DNA of 64,000 nt. Origin: Hemibagrus wyckioides (taxonomy: Eukaryota > Chordata > Actinopteri > Siluriformes > Bagridae). The DNA lies in NCBI RefSeq assembly GCF_019097595.1, contig NC_080731.1, positions 8,313,071-8,377,070 of the forward strand. The letters run 5' to 3'. Positions 1 through 10,960 of the stretch are shown piece after piece (within the stretch, counting starts at the first letter, position 1; the number at the start of each line of letters is the position of its first letter). Made by a program: the position numbers and the translations under genes. Under the pieces are notes generated by a model. The model saw only the letters and a program-made list of their open reading frames with translations, made no database searches and was not told where the DNA came from.

Positions 1-1221
1 TCATATGACGTGACAGGTGATGCCTTTCTCTGAACGATTCATTGCAGATGGGGCACTTGAGCTTCTCTTCGCGCCGCCTCTTGACCAATGGTTCCATGGC
101 ATATTCCTTTTTGTGGTGCGAACGCATGTGGTACACCAGGTCAGAGGTCATGCGGAAAGAGGCATTGCACTTCGCACACCAGTTCTGTGCTGGCAGGCAG
201 AGAGAGGTGAAGGACGGGGGCAGGAGCGTAAGGGCCGATGGCATCTGCAGCTGAATGGAGCTTGACGATTTAGGCCAAAATGTTGTTGCGTAGAGGAATG
301 GGTTCTGCTTTGACATGCCACCTGGTACAGGACAATTGGTGCCCAGTTCAGAACCTTGCAGCTTGGCTCCCAGGTGATCAGCCTGATAAAGTCTACTAGA
401 AGTGACGGTGTCACCTACAGGAGGGTGGCAGTCTACGCCAGGCATCAGCTTGGGCGTCATGATAAGTGGTGAAAGCTGTGAGAAAGAACGTGATGGCTGG
501 CTGAAGGCACTCTTGCGCTCCGAGCCTCCGGAATCCTGGGATACTGAAGTGAAAGCGCTCGCTACAACTGAGCTCTCGATCCGTGACTGAGGCGGCTGTG
601 TCTCACTCAGCACTTGCCTAATGCTAGGATGCTTCTCGCTGCCAGGCCTCACTGCCTCTGTCTTATTCTCTGAGTTGAAACCACCATTTTTGGCACCATG
701 CTTTAAGCCCTGTAGTGACTTTTTAACTTCGGTAAAAGCACTGCGTTTTGTTTCTTGGATTTCGGAGGGTGAGAATGGTCGCCTGTTATCGTCCAGGCCA
801 TAGGCTCCACGGTACTGCTGGGCTGAATTAGCCAGCTCTTCCTTGGACTTTGGGGTTGAGCCCATGGCCCGGCTGTGGTCCTCTAGATCAGAAAATTTGC
901 GCTTCCCTGAGCTCTCACTCAGTATCTCTGCCTCTTTGTCAGTGGCAGGACTTGTCCTGTTGTTCTCTAAGTCCCTGGCAAGGTTGTGGAAATCTGTTGA
1001 TGGCTTTCCATCCTGGGGGCTGGAGAAACCTTCAGATCGGCCCAATTTAGGGCTTGAACTGGAAGTGGGCATGCTGGCTTGTTCTCTAGTGTCCTTAACA
1101 TCGTCCTCGCCACCGGCCATCATTTGCAGTCTCTTGGTGCATCGGAATCTCAGGTGAGCCAGGAGAGGGAACTCGAACTGGAAGCGCTGACTGCAGTCTG
1201 GACACAGATAAGGTGGCGAAC
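1..1221 (-). CDS. prdm8: prdm8 coding exon 3 (terminal, truncated by window)
   Basis: The acceptor TTTTTGCAG|GTTCGC restores the frame from exon 2. The exon reads through to the left edge without a stop. It encodes the C2HC finger, a Ser/Pro/Gln-rich linker of about 320 residues and the two C-terminal C2H2 fingers joined by a basic stretch (KRRREEKLK). It ends at ...HHLSRHM. The stop codon and 3' UTR are outside the window. Confidence 0.96.
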
Positions 1222-2419
1222 CTGCAAAAACCAAAAAATAAAATAAAATAAAATACATTATAAGTGATTTTAAATTTGTGCTGAAAGATAAATAAAATAA
1301 AAAATATACAGTAATATGGTGGCATTGATAAGGTTAACCAATACCCTATGTAAATAACAATTTGGACACTGTATTATTCCGAATCCTCTCTGAAAGTTAT
1401 TTTAACTGATATCATGGAAAAAAGCATTCAATTTGTAACATCAATGTAATGTTAATTTTTTTTTTTTATTTGATGAATGCTACTTATTAAGCATCTTTAT
1501 AGTAGAGTAATGTTGGATCAGTTACTCAAATGCATCTATTCATTAACATGTGCATATTATTAAAGATTAACCTGTTGTCCAAGAAATAAATAAAATAATA
1601 AATGCTAACACATTCCTTTTGAACTATACCTTTGCTTTTGACATGGTTTCTGCTAGAGCCGAGTAACAGTAGCTCGATCAGGTCCTTCCCATACCACACC
1701 AAGAGTTCTTCATCCTTCTCAATTCTTCTCAGTGACCTATAGAAGAGCTGGCCGTTCTTCACGTAGGCCTCCAGGTTCTGCTCGTCTCTGTCTCTTGCAG
1801 ATTGGACCAACCTCAACCACATCAGACCTTCTGCAGAACTTCCTGCAGCTGAGGTGTCCACCTATCATCATAGACATAAGCAACATTATTTATAATACAT
1901 TTAATATATCATTACCAAAGCACACAGTATGCATGTTTCTAGCTGTGTGAGGAAATGGGCACTGAAAGAATTAATTTAACACTGCAAATCAGCATTGAGG
2001 ATTTTGTAGAGACAATATGACAATATCAACTCATTAAATGAAAAAAAGTTAATATATAAAGTATTTAATGAGAAAACTGAACTCTAAGTCAGGCGTCTGT
2101 CTATCTAAGTTAAAACTCCCTCTCAATTTTTTTTTTATTCAAAAGAAGCTGCATCCACAATTTCAGTAAAATGCAATGTGAGAACCATGACTCCTACCCT
2201 GAAGATGTAAGGCGCCGTCCTCTTGTCTGTGGATTTTAGTGCTATGAAGGCGATGCTGTCGTACAGTGAAGTGTGACTGAGCACACACGGCCCGAAAATC
2301 GCGTTTTCGGGGATGTCGCATGTGGTGTAGACACTCGTGAAAATGTCGGTTAAACACTGCTGCATGGCCTTAGCGTCTCCGTCCCACGCCAACTTCTGCG
2401 AGCTGGACTCCTCCATCAT
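1..2419 (-). CDS. prdm8: prdm8, PR-domain zinc-finger protein 8 (3' end cut by window edge)
   Basis: Nuclear transcriptional repressor of the PRDM family; in vertebrates PRDM8 acts in neuronal and retinal differentiation. CDS = join(1..1221, 1630..1861, 2198..2419) on the minus strand, 558 complete codons in one frame. The PR (SET-like) domain spans about residues 14-138, with the near-invariant vertebrate stretches SVYTTCDIPENAIFGPCVLS in exon 1 and LFYRSLRRIEKDEELLVWYG in exon 2. A C2HC finger follows (C158, C161, H174, C179), then a long Ser-rich linker, then two C-terminal C2H2 fingers (C500, C503, H516, H520; and C541, C544, H557, whose last His lies beyond the window). From the family, only about four residues are missing. 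The first of two tandem ATGs (2419, 2416) is used; a TAG lies in frame two codons upstream. All introns are GT-AG. Next to antxr2 as in human 4q21. Whether this is the prdm8 or prdm8b teleost paralogue is undecided. Confidence 0.97.
1630..1861 (-). CDS. prdm8: prdm8 coding exon 2
   Basis: It begins VDTSAAGSSAEGLMWLRLVQ after the acceptor ATGATAG| and holds the second half of the PR domain, up to the KSK before the first finger. The donor is AAAG|GTATAG and the exon ends in phase 1. Length 232 nt. Confidence 0.96.
2198..2419 (-). CDS. prdm8: prdm8 coding exon 1
   Basis: Seventy-four codons covering the start and the N-terminal half of the PR domain, ending at ...PYIFR. The donor is AGG|GTAGGA (GT at 2197-2196), phase 0. 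The exon probably starts at 2425, because GGTTAG|AAGGTC gives an acceptor six bases before the first ATG, so the 5' UTR continues in an upstream exon. Confidence 0.96.
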
Positions 2420-2711
2420 GACCTTCTAACCAAAACACAGAAAATGTGCCGGTGAGCCGGTCTGCTTAAAATACAACTAAGATCTGATTATATTCTACAT
2501 TATGGCTGTATAACACCATATAGAAATAAATGCAATAAATAGCCATGTAAGGCACGTGGCCATATTTAATAGCAGGCTTAAATTTACATATGCGGCCTTT
2601 ATATGCGACTTTTTAAAAAAGGGTTTGTAAACTCTATATTTGTTTTAATAAATTATTTGTTTTTATTTTTTTATGAAAAAAAGGAAATGTTAAAACAACA
2701 ACAAAAACAAC

Positions 2712-2712
<1 letters not shown>

Positions 2713-2749
<37 letters not shown>
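2713..2749. repeat. (TTA)n microsatellite
   Basis: Perfect trinucleotide tract in the inferred prdm8 first intron. Confidence 0.95.
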
Positions 2750-2859
2750 GTTTTTAAATTATATTTATTTTATGCATAGCAGGTACAACAACAGTCATTA
2801 TAGCACCAGTGGCATCAGGCTATTTTGCACGTATTTCATGCCAGTGATAGGAAGGGAAA

Positions 2860-3060
2860 TTAGCGGCATTTAGAGTCGGAGGAGCATGTCGAATGGATTT
2901 CAAGTGCACTGTCAAAGTCGCTGATTTCGTGTGCAGCAGGCTTCTCTGCTATTCTACACCAACGTAACGTATGTCCGTTCATTACCATAATCCAGCACTT
3001 TTCCCTCAGAGACTTTAATTAAACCAGCAAATGAAAGGTCTCTGTTTCCCCCACGCTTTT
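2860..3060. promoter_or_regulatory. candidate non-coding regulatory element in prdm8 intron
   Basis: Repeat-free, compositionally mixed stretch with a TTTAATTAAA homeodomain-type core near 3014. It stands out from the low-complexity DNA on both sides. No alignment was possible; the call rests on texture and position. Confidence 0.25.
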
Positions 3061-3369
3061 ACGAAGGATCCGAATTTTTGTATATATTTGTTTAAATAAT
3101 AAAACGCATTATAAGCTGCACCAAATGAAGACTTGTAGCTCTTATAACTATTATATACACAAATACCCTATTCCATGTACACAGAATAATCTATTACAGT
3201 CTTCATACTTTACTTTTATGTTAATGTCCTACATATTTACTACTTCCCTTATTATTTATTTGTAGTAGCGTTAAAAAACATACACCATTTCCAGCATTTA
3301 AATTTCAGATAATGAAATTTCTTATCATTTAGATCGCCTTAATTTTAAGCAAATTGAGTCCATGTAGTA

Positions 3370-3398
3370 AACACACACACACACACACACACACACAC
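3370..3398. repeat. (AC)n microsatellite
   Basis: Perfect dinucleotide tract of about 14 units. Confidence 0.95.
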
Positions 3399-3824
3399 TT
3401 TAAAGTGCATTCTATATTCCATATTTATTACATATTTTAATGTAGTTAACTCATTCATTTAGTTCGCTCTTTTTATTTATGTATATGTTTATTTTTAGAT
3501 ATTCATTGGCTAATCAAGCACTCTTTCTGTTGTGGCTGTTTCTTGGTTTTGTTGTAGACTGTCTGTATAGAGTTCAAATGACCATCCAAGAGCACATTAA
3601 CATGCCGAAAACGTACGACGAAAGACCAAACTGAACATCCGACTCTCCGACTTCACCTAATAGTCCTGGACGCAGCTGAGGATTATATTTTTGTTTTGTT
3701 GATTTATCTGGCGTGTTTTAAAAAAGTTACTATTTGCTCAAAATGATTTTGTAATAAATGTAAATTCTTTTCCTTTTTTTCCCTTTTAGCACTTTTAGTA
3801 CTGAGCTCCTCTTTTGTAGCTGTT

Positions 3825-4135
3825 CGGGTCGGTCGGGCAAAGCCACACAAAGAGCCCGATGAATATGCATCTCTCCGCTAAACACTACAACAGAGCCTGG
3901 GCATTTCCAAAAACACAACAGATGAACCCACTGACCCCCGGGCTTCACGGTGAAATTTATAACCCTTTCAGAGCGCGGCTTTGTTATTATTCCGATTTAC
4001 GACTGCACAATAACGAGCAAACTCGTTCACGTCGTTTAGTGACGTTTAGTGAAGGTAAATATATTGTAAGTCAATGCGCCTTTCGTCCTCTCTGGATTAA
4101 AATCTGCGGAAATCTTTCTCGCGCTTGTACAGTAA
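3825..4135. promoter_or_regulatory. candidate non-coding regulatory element in prdm8 intron
   Basis: Repeat-free, GC-richer segment 200-500 bp downstream of the inferred prdm8 promoter. It contains an octamer-like ATGAATATGCATCT (about 3858-3871) and two GTTTAGTGA copies (about 4035-4053). Short open frames here are unremarkable, so a regulatory role is likelier than coding. Confidence 0.3.
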
Positions 4136-4338
4136 AGCCCCAGTGTTGAAACAACACAGTGTTAATCTAACTTCATACAAATCAAAATGCAGTACTCGTC
4201 TAAGTTGCTTTTCTTGGATGCGAAAACTATACGCGTGAATTCAGCACTGAGGATGCTGCTGTGCAGACAGCCAAAAGGATGCTTTCGCAATGAATGGAGC
4301 GCATCCAGGCTGTTTAGAATTCAGCTCGACATACTCAC

Positions 4339-4560
4339 CGATTGACAAAGGATAAAAAAACAATAATCCACAAGGTTTGCAAAGCTGTAAGAATGTGCCG
4401 TGAATCGTGCGCGTGCGGAGTCGTGAAGTCCGCGCACTCAGTACATTTCCCGCTCCGGTTGAAGGTGAGAGTGCCGGCGGGCGCGAGCGCAGATGGAGCC
4501 GTGAAGCAGCGACTGACTGACACACACACACTCGCACACACACTTTTTGTTTGCTGCGCA
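4339..4560 (-). other. prdm8: probable prdm8 non-coding first exon
   Basis: A strong minus-strand donor, AATCG|GTGAGTAT, lies at 4338-4331, downstream of GC-rich, CpG-containing DNA. It pairs logically with the acceptor at 2426-2430 just before the prdm8 ATG. The 5' limit is a guess. No long meaningful reading frame was seen, so this would be 5' UTR. Inferred from splice signals and CpG content only. Confidence 0.5.
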
Positions 4561-4630
4561 TAATCTGCCCAATGAGGCGTGTCACTCTCCGTCTCCTCCC
4601 TTTAACTCTTCACTAGCCGAGGCCAAGCTT
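4420..4630 (-). promoter_or_regulatory. candidate prdm8 promoter (CpG-rich)
   Basis: CpG density rises sharply against AT-rich flanks (for example GGCGGGCGCGAGCGC near 4476-4490). A CCAAT box reads on the plus strand at 4569-4573, i.e. ATTGG in the direction of prdm8. No TATA box is obvious. The position fits a start upstream of the donor at 4338. Confidence 0.45.
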
Positions 4631-4639
4631 GAGGCGCTT

Positions 4640-4805
4640 TAGTTCAGAGTAGCCATTAAAAAAAAAAAAAACTCAACAAAATATCTCTAGAAATTTTGGA
4701 GATGTGCAGAATGATGAAATATGAAAGTGGCACAAATGTGAAAAAAAATTATGTGCATCCTAACGCATATTCATACAATAACAATAGTGATTTTTTTCAT
4801 GTGTG

Positions 4806-4853
<48 letters not shown>

Positions 4854-5330
4854 GTAATAGTAGAAAGGTAGTAGTTGTACAACAATAAGTTACTGTAAGA
4901 TCTTTTAGGGCTTTACTTTTGTTATTTGACCCTTAAAAGAAACTTCAGGAATCTTGTTCCTTGTAAAAAATTCCTCAGTGTTTCTAACTCTATACTCCAC
5001 TTCCCCATGGCGTTAATATAATCAAATAACCTATTGTAAAATACATTTATTTCGTTTTTAATTCATAACCTTCCATAGAATTATGTTTGTAAACTGTATA
5101 AGACATTAAAACAATAAAGACACTAGTGGTATAGTTAGGCATCACGTCCCATCTTAATTGCATGAGTATTTCATCATATTTACGCATCACCTCTTTTCGT
5201 AAACATGACTGAAAAAAGCATTGATCTTGCTAATTCCACATATACAGCATCCATGGACTAAGTGATGCTAATCACCATTTTGCACAATACAGAGTAGAGT
5301 GTTTTGTTCTTTAACAACCATCAGCCATGT
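4640..5330. other. AT-rich intergenic DNA with (TTA)n
   Basis: Poly(A) runs and a (TTA)n tract at about 4807-4852. No gene, RNA or recognisable transposon seen. Confidence 0.7.
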
Positions 5331-5332
5331 GC

Positions 5333-5690
5333 GGAATTGTGTTCTCTTTGGACATCCCGGGCGCGCGCTTGCTTCACTCTCTTCTGTACGAGAACGCGCG
5401 TGTAGCCGCGCGCGCTGTTTGGCGCGCGCTGTGGAGGAGAGCGTCCTGACCTCAGCCTACACTTCGTAGGAATTTAAAAAGTGAGAGCGGTTCTTACATT
5501 CGACACGGATGAAGTCCGTTAACTTAAACTTAATCCAAACCTTGACCACTCGTAACTCTTTGAACACGAGTTTTAATACGCGTATTAAGGCAGGTTCTGT
5601 CCGGGTTCCGAGCCGCACGCGCCGGGATTCACGCGCCACTGGACGCTTGTGAGTGGACAGAGTATGATGAACCGGATTAATGAGCTGTTT
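5333..5690. promoter_or_regulatory. CpG-island-like block upstream of prdm8
   Basis: Dense CpG (CCCGGGCGCGCGC near 5357-5369, CCGCGCGCGC near 5407-5416, several more to 5640) in DNA otherwise poor in CpG. No conserved protein is encoded. It may be an alternative prdm8 promoter or the start of a divergent non-coding transcript: a good plus-strand donor (AAG|GTAAGT, GT at about 5766) lies just downstream. Confidence 0.5.
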
Positions 5691-5769
5691 CTGTCATGAC
5701 TCTGGTATATGTTGGGCAGTTGTGTGTCAGAAGTGTGTTTTCGGGTATTAACTGATTAATATAAGGTAA

Positions 5770-6530
5770 GTGCACCAAATGCTTAACTGTTTCAGAACGC
5801 TATATTATTTTATTCACGTGACAAATGAAGTTGTTTAGTGTAGTTACTGAACATTCCAGCCTGTGATCAATAAGAAAGACGTCTAATTGAAGAATAAATA
5901 TAACTTTACTTATAAAGTAATCTTACTAATGCTTGTGTGCATGAAGGTCACTATTCAGTGTGCTGACTTTATTTTTGGACACAGGTGAAGTTATGTGATG
6001 CTTCTTAAGGCAGTAGGCCTTTGTGGTTTTGAAAAATTACTGTAAAGCTCTTCTGGGTTATAAGCCTTCATATAGGTCACTTTTGACATTTGTAACTGAA
6101 CAGCGACCGGAAGTGGATGAGAATTAAATTGATGCGGTATAACCTCCATAAACAAATGTATAGGGATTTTTTATTAATGCAGTTGGACTTAATACATAAT
6201 ATATATATTTTCAAGGTTCAAATGAAAAATATAAACATGCATACAAATTAGTATCTGAATCTGTGTGTTGTGTAATCCTCGTGTCAGATTATTACATGTT
6301 TTGTGATTTTTCTTGTCTTTAATAAAATATATTTTATAGCTGTGTATTTAACTTTGGTGTCATGTTGTGATTTATAAATAAAATGGATTTACTTATTAAT
6401 CCTTTAAACTGGGAACATTTATTAAATGCATAACCTGAATCATGACGTATTAAGTAAATACATGAAATCTTATAAAGTTAAGAAAAAATAAAATACAGAA
6501 AACTGCTTCATAGATAGTGGAGCAATGAAC
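5770..6530. other. intergenic, nothing recognised
   Basis: AT-rich single-copy-looking DNA with many stops in all frames. Confidence 0.6.
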
Positions 6531-6534
6531 AGCT

Positions 6535-6735
6535 TCAGAATCCCTGGTTCCATCCTGAGCTCAGGTTCTCTTTGTGCCTTCACAGGCTTCTTCTGGGTTC
6601 TCTGGTTTCTTCTAACTTCCCCTAAACATGCTGGGCTACTCTAAATTGCCCCTTAATGTGTGTGTGTGTGTGTGTGGTGTATTTCACAATTCAAAATTCA
6701 CACCCAGTATGCCCAGGACCCTGTTGCTGAAAATG
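6535..6735 (+). repeat. dispersed teleost repeat, family A copy 1 (diverged)
   Basis: It has the family order: CTGGTTCCATCCTGAGCTC, then TTCTGGGTTCTCTGGTTTC, then AAATTGCCCCTTAATGTGTG, then a GT tract, then CACCCAGTATGCCCAGGACC. The same order recurs at 8.2, 9.2 and 27.5 kb, with 3' halves at 23.4 and 35.9 kb. The class (SINE-like or non-autonomous DNA element) is not settled here. Confidence 0.7.
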
Positions 6736-6849
6736 AATGCATATCTAATTATCTACTTGATATCGATAATATCTTCTGCACCAAGCTTCATCAAAATATT
6801 TATATTTTCTTTTGTAAATTCCCAATTTAAGAGATCTCCATGGTAAATT

Positions 6850-8000
6850 ACATCATAATAGGTTCCAGTGTTAACTGTGCATTAAAGTGGAACTGAGGAT
6901 TTTCAGTTAATCAGAAATAGTTATTTACTTTACAAAGTATTTTTTCTTTCTTTTAATTTTTAAAATTATATTTATCTTTATGCAAATAGATCACACCTCC
7001 ACATATCTGATGTAAGCATTATAGAAAAAAACCCCCACATAAACATTGGTTTAATCTGATTTAAGATTTCATTTTACTTCTACATATTTAATGTTTTCAT
7101 TGTAAGGCTTTGCCATAAGCCTGTAATTATTTATGCATTCGTGGCTATAAATCCTGCCCTGCTCCTCACTCACTAGTGTAGCATAATAAGGATCATTTTC
7201 CTATACAAAGATCTGAATTAAAGCCACAATCAGTAGCCATCTGCTTCAGCAGTTTATGGTCGCAGACAGAATGCACAGTGTAGCTCCCCTCCTCTCACTA
7301 TCTTTTTAAAACAACCCACATTAATACCAGCTTGTACATGTGTAATCTTCTGCGTTATAAGGACAAAAAGAGGAATTTTCAGCTGTTAACAGATTAAGAG
7401 CACATCCATTATGTATTTTATAAAATACACTACAAAAGCAATTTAATGAAAAGAAGTTTTTTTTTAAACCAGTAAATGTCTATTCATTTCATTGTGTGTG
7501 TGTAATGAACCACTGTTTCTTTAACATCCTGATGTGAAGTAAACTAAATAAGCTTTCCCTAAGAGAAGAAGATGGATGTATCATATATTATATATACTAT
7601 ATATTTTCATTTAAAGAAGTGATCTACTCCTCCAGTGTGGTCTGTAATTACAGACAAAAAACAGCTTAAATGTGAAGCCGGTTTGTCTGTTATTAGCTGA
7701 ACAACACGATCATTTCTATACACAATTATACACTTTATTGATTTTTTTTTTTGTATTTTCCTCATTACTTGTTGCAAATGCTTTATAGTCACAGATGACA
7801 GACATCATTAGACATGAGGTATCTTTATTAGGGTTTCTGGTGGATGTTAGCAGGTAAGATGATTTTTTTTTTTTCATTTCAGAACTTATTTTGTAAATGT
7901 TTGCTGTCATCAGTGACTATTCAGATTTGTTATGGATCATGCACCTTGCATTACATATTTAATTTGTTATTAATATTTTCATTTGTTGCAATTTATTGAG
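6850..8000. other. AT-rich intergenic DNA
   Basis: No gene recognised. A calmer stretch at about 7110-7320 is free of simple repeats and could be a weak conserved-element candidate. Short frames near 7607-7910 run over poly(A/T) and look non-coding. Confidence 0.55.
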
Positions 8001-8010
8001 CTTTTGTGGA

Positions 8011-8011
8011 C

Positions 8012-8073
<62 letters not shown>

Positions 8074-8083
8074 GTTGTTGTTG

Positions 8084-8126
<43 letters not shown>
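8011..8126. repeat. (TTA)n/(TTG)n microsatellite, about 115 bp
   Basis: Long trinucleotide tract with an internal (GTT)n block near 8073-8089. Confidence 0.95.
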
Positions 8127-8180
8127 GCATTGTTAATCATTGATTAATTAATTAATTGATCTATTTATTTATTCTTTTCT

Positions 8181-8430
8181 AGTGGCACAGCAGGTATTCT
8201 TCCTGCCTTACAGCTCCAGGGTCCCTGGCTCGATCCAGAGCTTGAGTTATTGTGTCAAACGAAGTTTTGTACTTTCTCCAAGTGTGTAGATGGGTTCTCT
8301 CTTGGTTCCCTCACTCATCCCAAAAGACAGTACTGTACACTGTCCCTATGTTTGAATGCGTGTGTGTAAATACGCATGTGCATGATGCTCTGAAAAAGAC
8401 TGGTGTACCATCCAGTGTTCCCTGAATTCA
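8181..8430 (+). repeat. dispersed repeat, family A copy 2
   Basis: Starts AGTGGCACAGCAGG, then CAGCTCCAGGGTCCCTGG, then TGGGTTCTCTCTTGG, then GTGTGTAAATACGC and GGTGTACCATCCAGTG. This is the fullest uninterrupted order of the family in the window. Confidence 0.75.
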
Positions 8431-8482
8431 CTGTGACCTTTATAATGAGTCCTTCAGAATGAAGTAGTTCCTGGAGAGAAAT

Positions 8483-8483
<1 letters not shown>

Positions 8484-8530
<47 letters not shown>

Positions 8531-8550
8531 TATTATTATTATTATTATAA
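8484..8550. repeat. (AAT)n then (ATT)n, self-complementary
   Basis: An AAT tract (about 46 bp) is followed at once by an ATT tract, so the two halves can pair as a hairpin. Confidence 0.9.
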
Positions 8551-9185
8551 ATATTTTTGAAATGTTTGTTTTGCCATTAATTATATTTCTGACATTTTGT
8601 GATGAATCGTCCTGGTGAATTAAAATTTTCTTTCATATGTACTCAGCTATAACTGAGTTTGCCTTGTTAACTGACTCATCCCTGAACTAACCATGCATAT
8701 GGATATTTTTGTTGTTGTTGTTGAACAGGATATAGTCTATTGATTATGTAATGCTCCTCTTAATTTAAAGGATGTTGTTAAAAAAAAATGTCAGTGTCAA
8801 AGGTATTGAAGGTCACTCTCACATTACTTACAGACTTCACCATATCACCATATTTTTTAACGTAATAGATCCATCTGTAATGGATGTCCTTTTTTCACAC
8901 CTTAATTAAACAATACCATGCCAACAAGCTCTTGCTGTATTTTGTACACGACTGAAATATTTGACTGTAAATCATTTCGAAAGTAGGTCAGTTCGTGCGG
9001 ACCACACACACTTTTAGTTCTATGCATATTGTACACGATAAATAATTTATGCAATGCATTCTTTTCGGTTTGGATTGAATGTTGGAAGTTAATATTTTTC
9101 ATTACTTTTTTTTTTCTGTTCAGCAATCTAATGAAATGGATAAACTAATAAATACATACTAACAGATAAAATAATCTAAATAATA
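8550..9185. other. intergenic, nothing recognised
   Basis: AT-rich; no gene, RNA or transposon identified. Confidence 0.55.
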
Positions 9186-9189
9186 TTTT

Positions 9190-9490
9190 TATTGAACAGG
9201 TTAGACTAGCATTAAGCCTCACAGCACCAGTGTGTCAGGTTTGATCCTGAGCTCTGTGTGGAGTTGTGCATGTTCATGTGGGTTTCCTCTGGGTTCTCTG
9301 GTTTCCTCCCACCTATGAAAAACATGCATGTACAAGTATTGGCTATGCTAAATTTCCCCTTGGTGTGAATGTGTGTGTGCATGGTGTCCTGCAAAGGGAT
9401 GCCAGCCCATCAAGAGGAGTGCATTTCCATCTCATTTCCTATGCTCTGTATCTACCTGCAAACTCTGCCCAGGATGAAGATGACTGAATG
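9190..9490 (+). repeat. dispersed repeat, family A copy 3
   Basis: Contains CCTCACAGCACCAGTGTG, GGGTTTCCTCTGGGTTCTC, GGTTTCCTCCCACC, a GT-rich middle, and a 3' part ending GATGAAGATGACTGAATGAAT as other copies do. The open frame across it is a by-product of the repeat. Confidence 0.75.
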
Positions 9491-9830
9491 AATCTAGTAA
9501 TTGATGCACATGCTGTATGGTTTAATTTCATTAAAAGGCTGTTGCACTGTACTGTGTACAGTATGCACCAAATCTGTGAATGCTATATTTATAATGACTG
9601 GCATAAAGAATTAACAAGGAGTGTAATGAGACACGGGGAGGTGTTCATGCATCATGTATTAAAAGTAAAATGAGAAACAGCAGATTAGAGAAATGTCAGC
9701 TCTAGTGAAGGTCTTCTATAGTTTTTCCAATGGAGGGCAGAAGAGGAAAGGGAAGGAGTCTGAGGGCCTGACAGCAGTGAAGAAGTTCCAAGTGTAGCAT
9801 GTGTCTCTTAAGAGGAGGGTAAAGAGGCCA

Positions 9831-9858
9831 TTCTCTCTCTCTCTCTCTCTCTCTCTCT
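9831..9858. repeat. (CT)n microsatellite
   Basis: Perfect dinucleotide tract. Confidence 0.95.
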
Positions 9859-10187
9859 TTACCTAATATTCTCACATCATACTCAGTTCCTTTGTCACCA
9901 CCCCAGGTCACTTGTGTGCTGTTTCTCAATGCACCTTAAATTAACTCTCTCAGACAGACTCACATCAAATGCTTCATCTGGAGGGCAACAAACTGGGGGA
10001 AAGGAATAAATTAATAATAAAGCACTTTTATACCGGATCCAGCGATTATACAAATGGTGGAAACAGCCAAAAATATTCTGTTATGGCATATGGCACTTCA
10101 GCTGCCATATGTGCCAGTTTTCACAAAAATTGGCACCATGGCACATGATGGTCAGTTGTAACTGCCAAAAACACAGCGAGGGCTGTG

Positions 10188-10231
10188 CAGAGAGAGAGAG
10201 AGAGAGAGAGATAGAGAGAGAGAGAGAAAGA
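10188..10231. repeat. (AG)n microsatellite
   Basis: AG tract with single-base interruptions. Confidence 0.95.
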
Positions 10232-10314
10232 GTAAAATGCTTCAGTGCTTCAGACAAGTGCACTGATGTCCCTGTACAGTTCCCGCTGTATAATCAGGAG
10301 TAAATTATCAAATG

Positions 10315-10605
10315 CTGGAATGAAGATTTAGGCAAGATGAAAAAAGCGCCTTTGGGATCTCGCCCTTTTCTTTTTCACCATTTCCTCGTGCCTGGTTGGT
10401 GCTGCAGGAACCTTCGTTGTCAGTCCACCTGGCTGTGAAGCAGAGACAAACTTGATGTGGATGCACCGAAGCAAAATTTTGGCTTGGCTTTCCAAATCCA
10501 GAATGTCATCATTAGCATCATCATTTCAATCAGGCAATCTCGAAGCTCTTTGTTTGTGAATTCTATTGTATGGAATCAAAATGACACCTCACATTGTATT
10601 GATGC
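10315..10605. promoter_or_regulatory. candidate intergenic regulatory element
   Basis: Repeat-free, mixed-composition block between a microsatellite and poly(T) DNA. It includes an ATTAGCATCATCATTTCAATC core near 10511-10530. Judged on texture only. Confidence 0.25.
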
Positions 10606-10839
10606 CTATTTTTTTTAAAAATTATTTTTAATTTAATTCCAAAGGACTGGAATTAAAATTCTTTTTTTCTTTCTGTAATATGAGTTCAGCTTCACTCTAG
10701 TGATTTTGTCTTATCCTTCTGCTCTTTGGCTCTTGGCAACAACCTATCATCTACGTTTCCTGTGAATCTGGATCCACTCTGTCTTGCCTTCAAGTGAACC
10801 GAATCCAGTTTTTATTGGCCCTACTTTGCACATATACAC

Positions 10840-10960
10840 GTGGACAAAAGAAAAAGAAAAAAAATAAAGTCATGCTTTCAGGACCATGGTGCAATATCCA
10901 AGAAAGAAAATGCAGTTGCAACGTAAGCATAATTAAATAACGTCTGAATAGTGCAAAGAA
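10840..10960 (+). repeat. fragment of a dispersed repeat
   Basis: CAGGACCATGGTGCAATAT followed by a diverged tail. I recognise this as part of a teleost repeat whose other end (AAGCTTTTATTGTCATTTC) is at 18.97 kb. Diverged, so only moderately sure. Confidence 0.4.

Larger units (their letters stand above)
2426..4338 (-). other. prdm8: prdm8 first intron (5' UTR intron, inferred)
   Basis: About 1.9 kb without coding sequence. It holds a (TTA)n tract, an (AC)n tract and two repeat-free stretches (about 2860-3060 and 3825-4135) listed separately as possible regulatory elements. Confidence 0.45.

Noticed and set aside
148..414. minus-strand frame inside prdm8
   Set aside because: Shadow frame of the prdm8 terminal exon, which is open in another frame to the window edge.
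8011..8126. CRISPR-like periodicity
   Set aside because: Simple trinucleotide microsatellite in an animal genome; no spacers.
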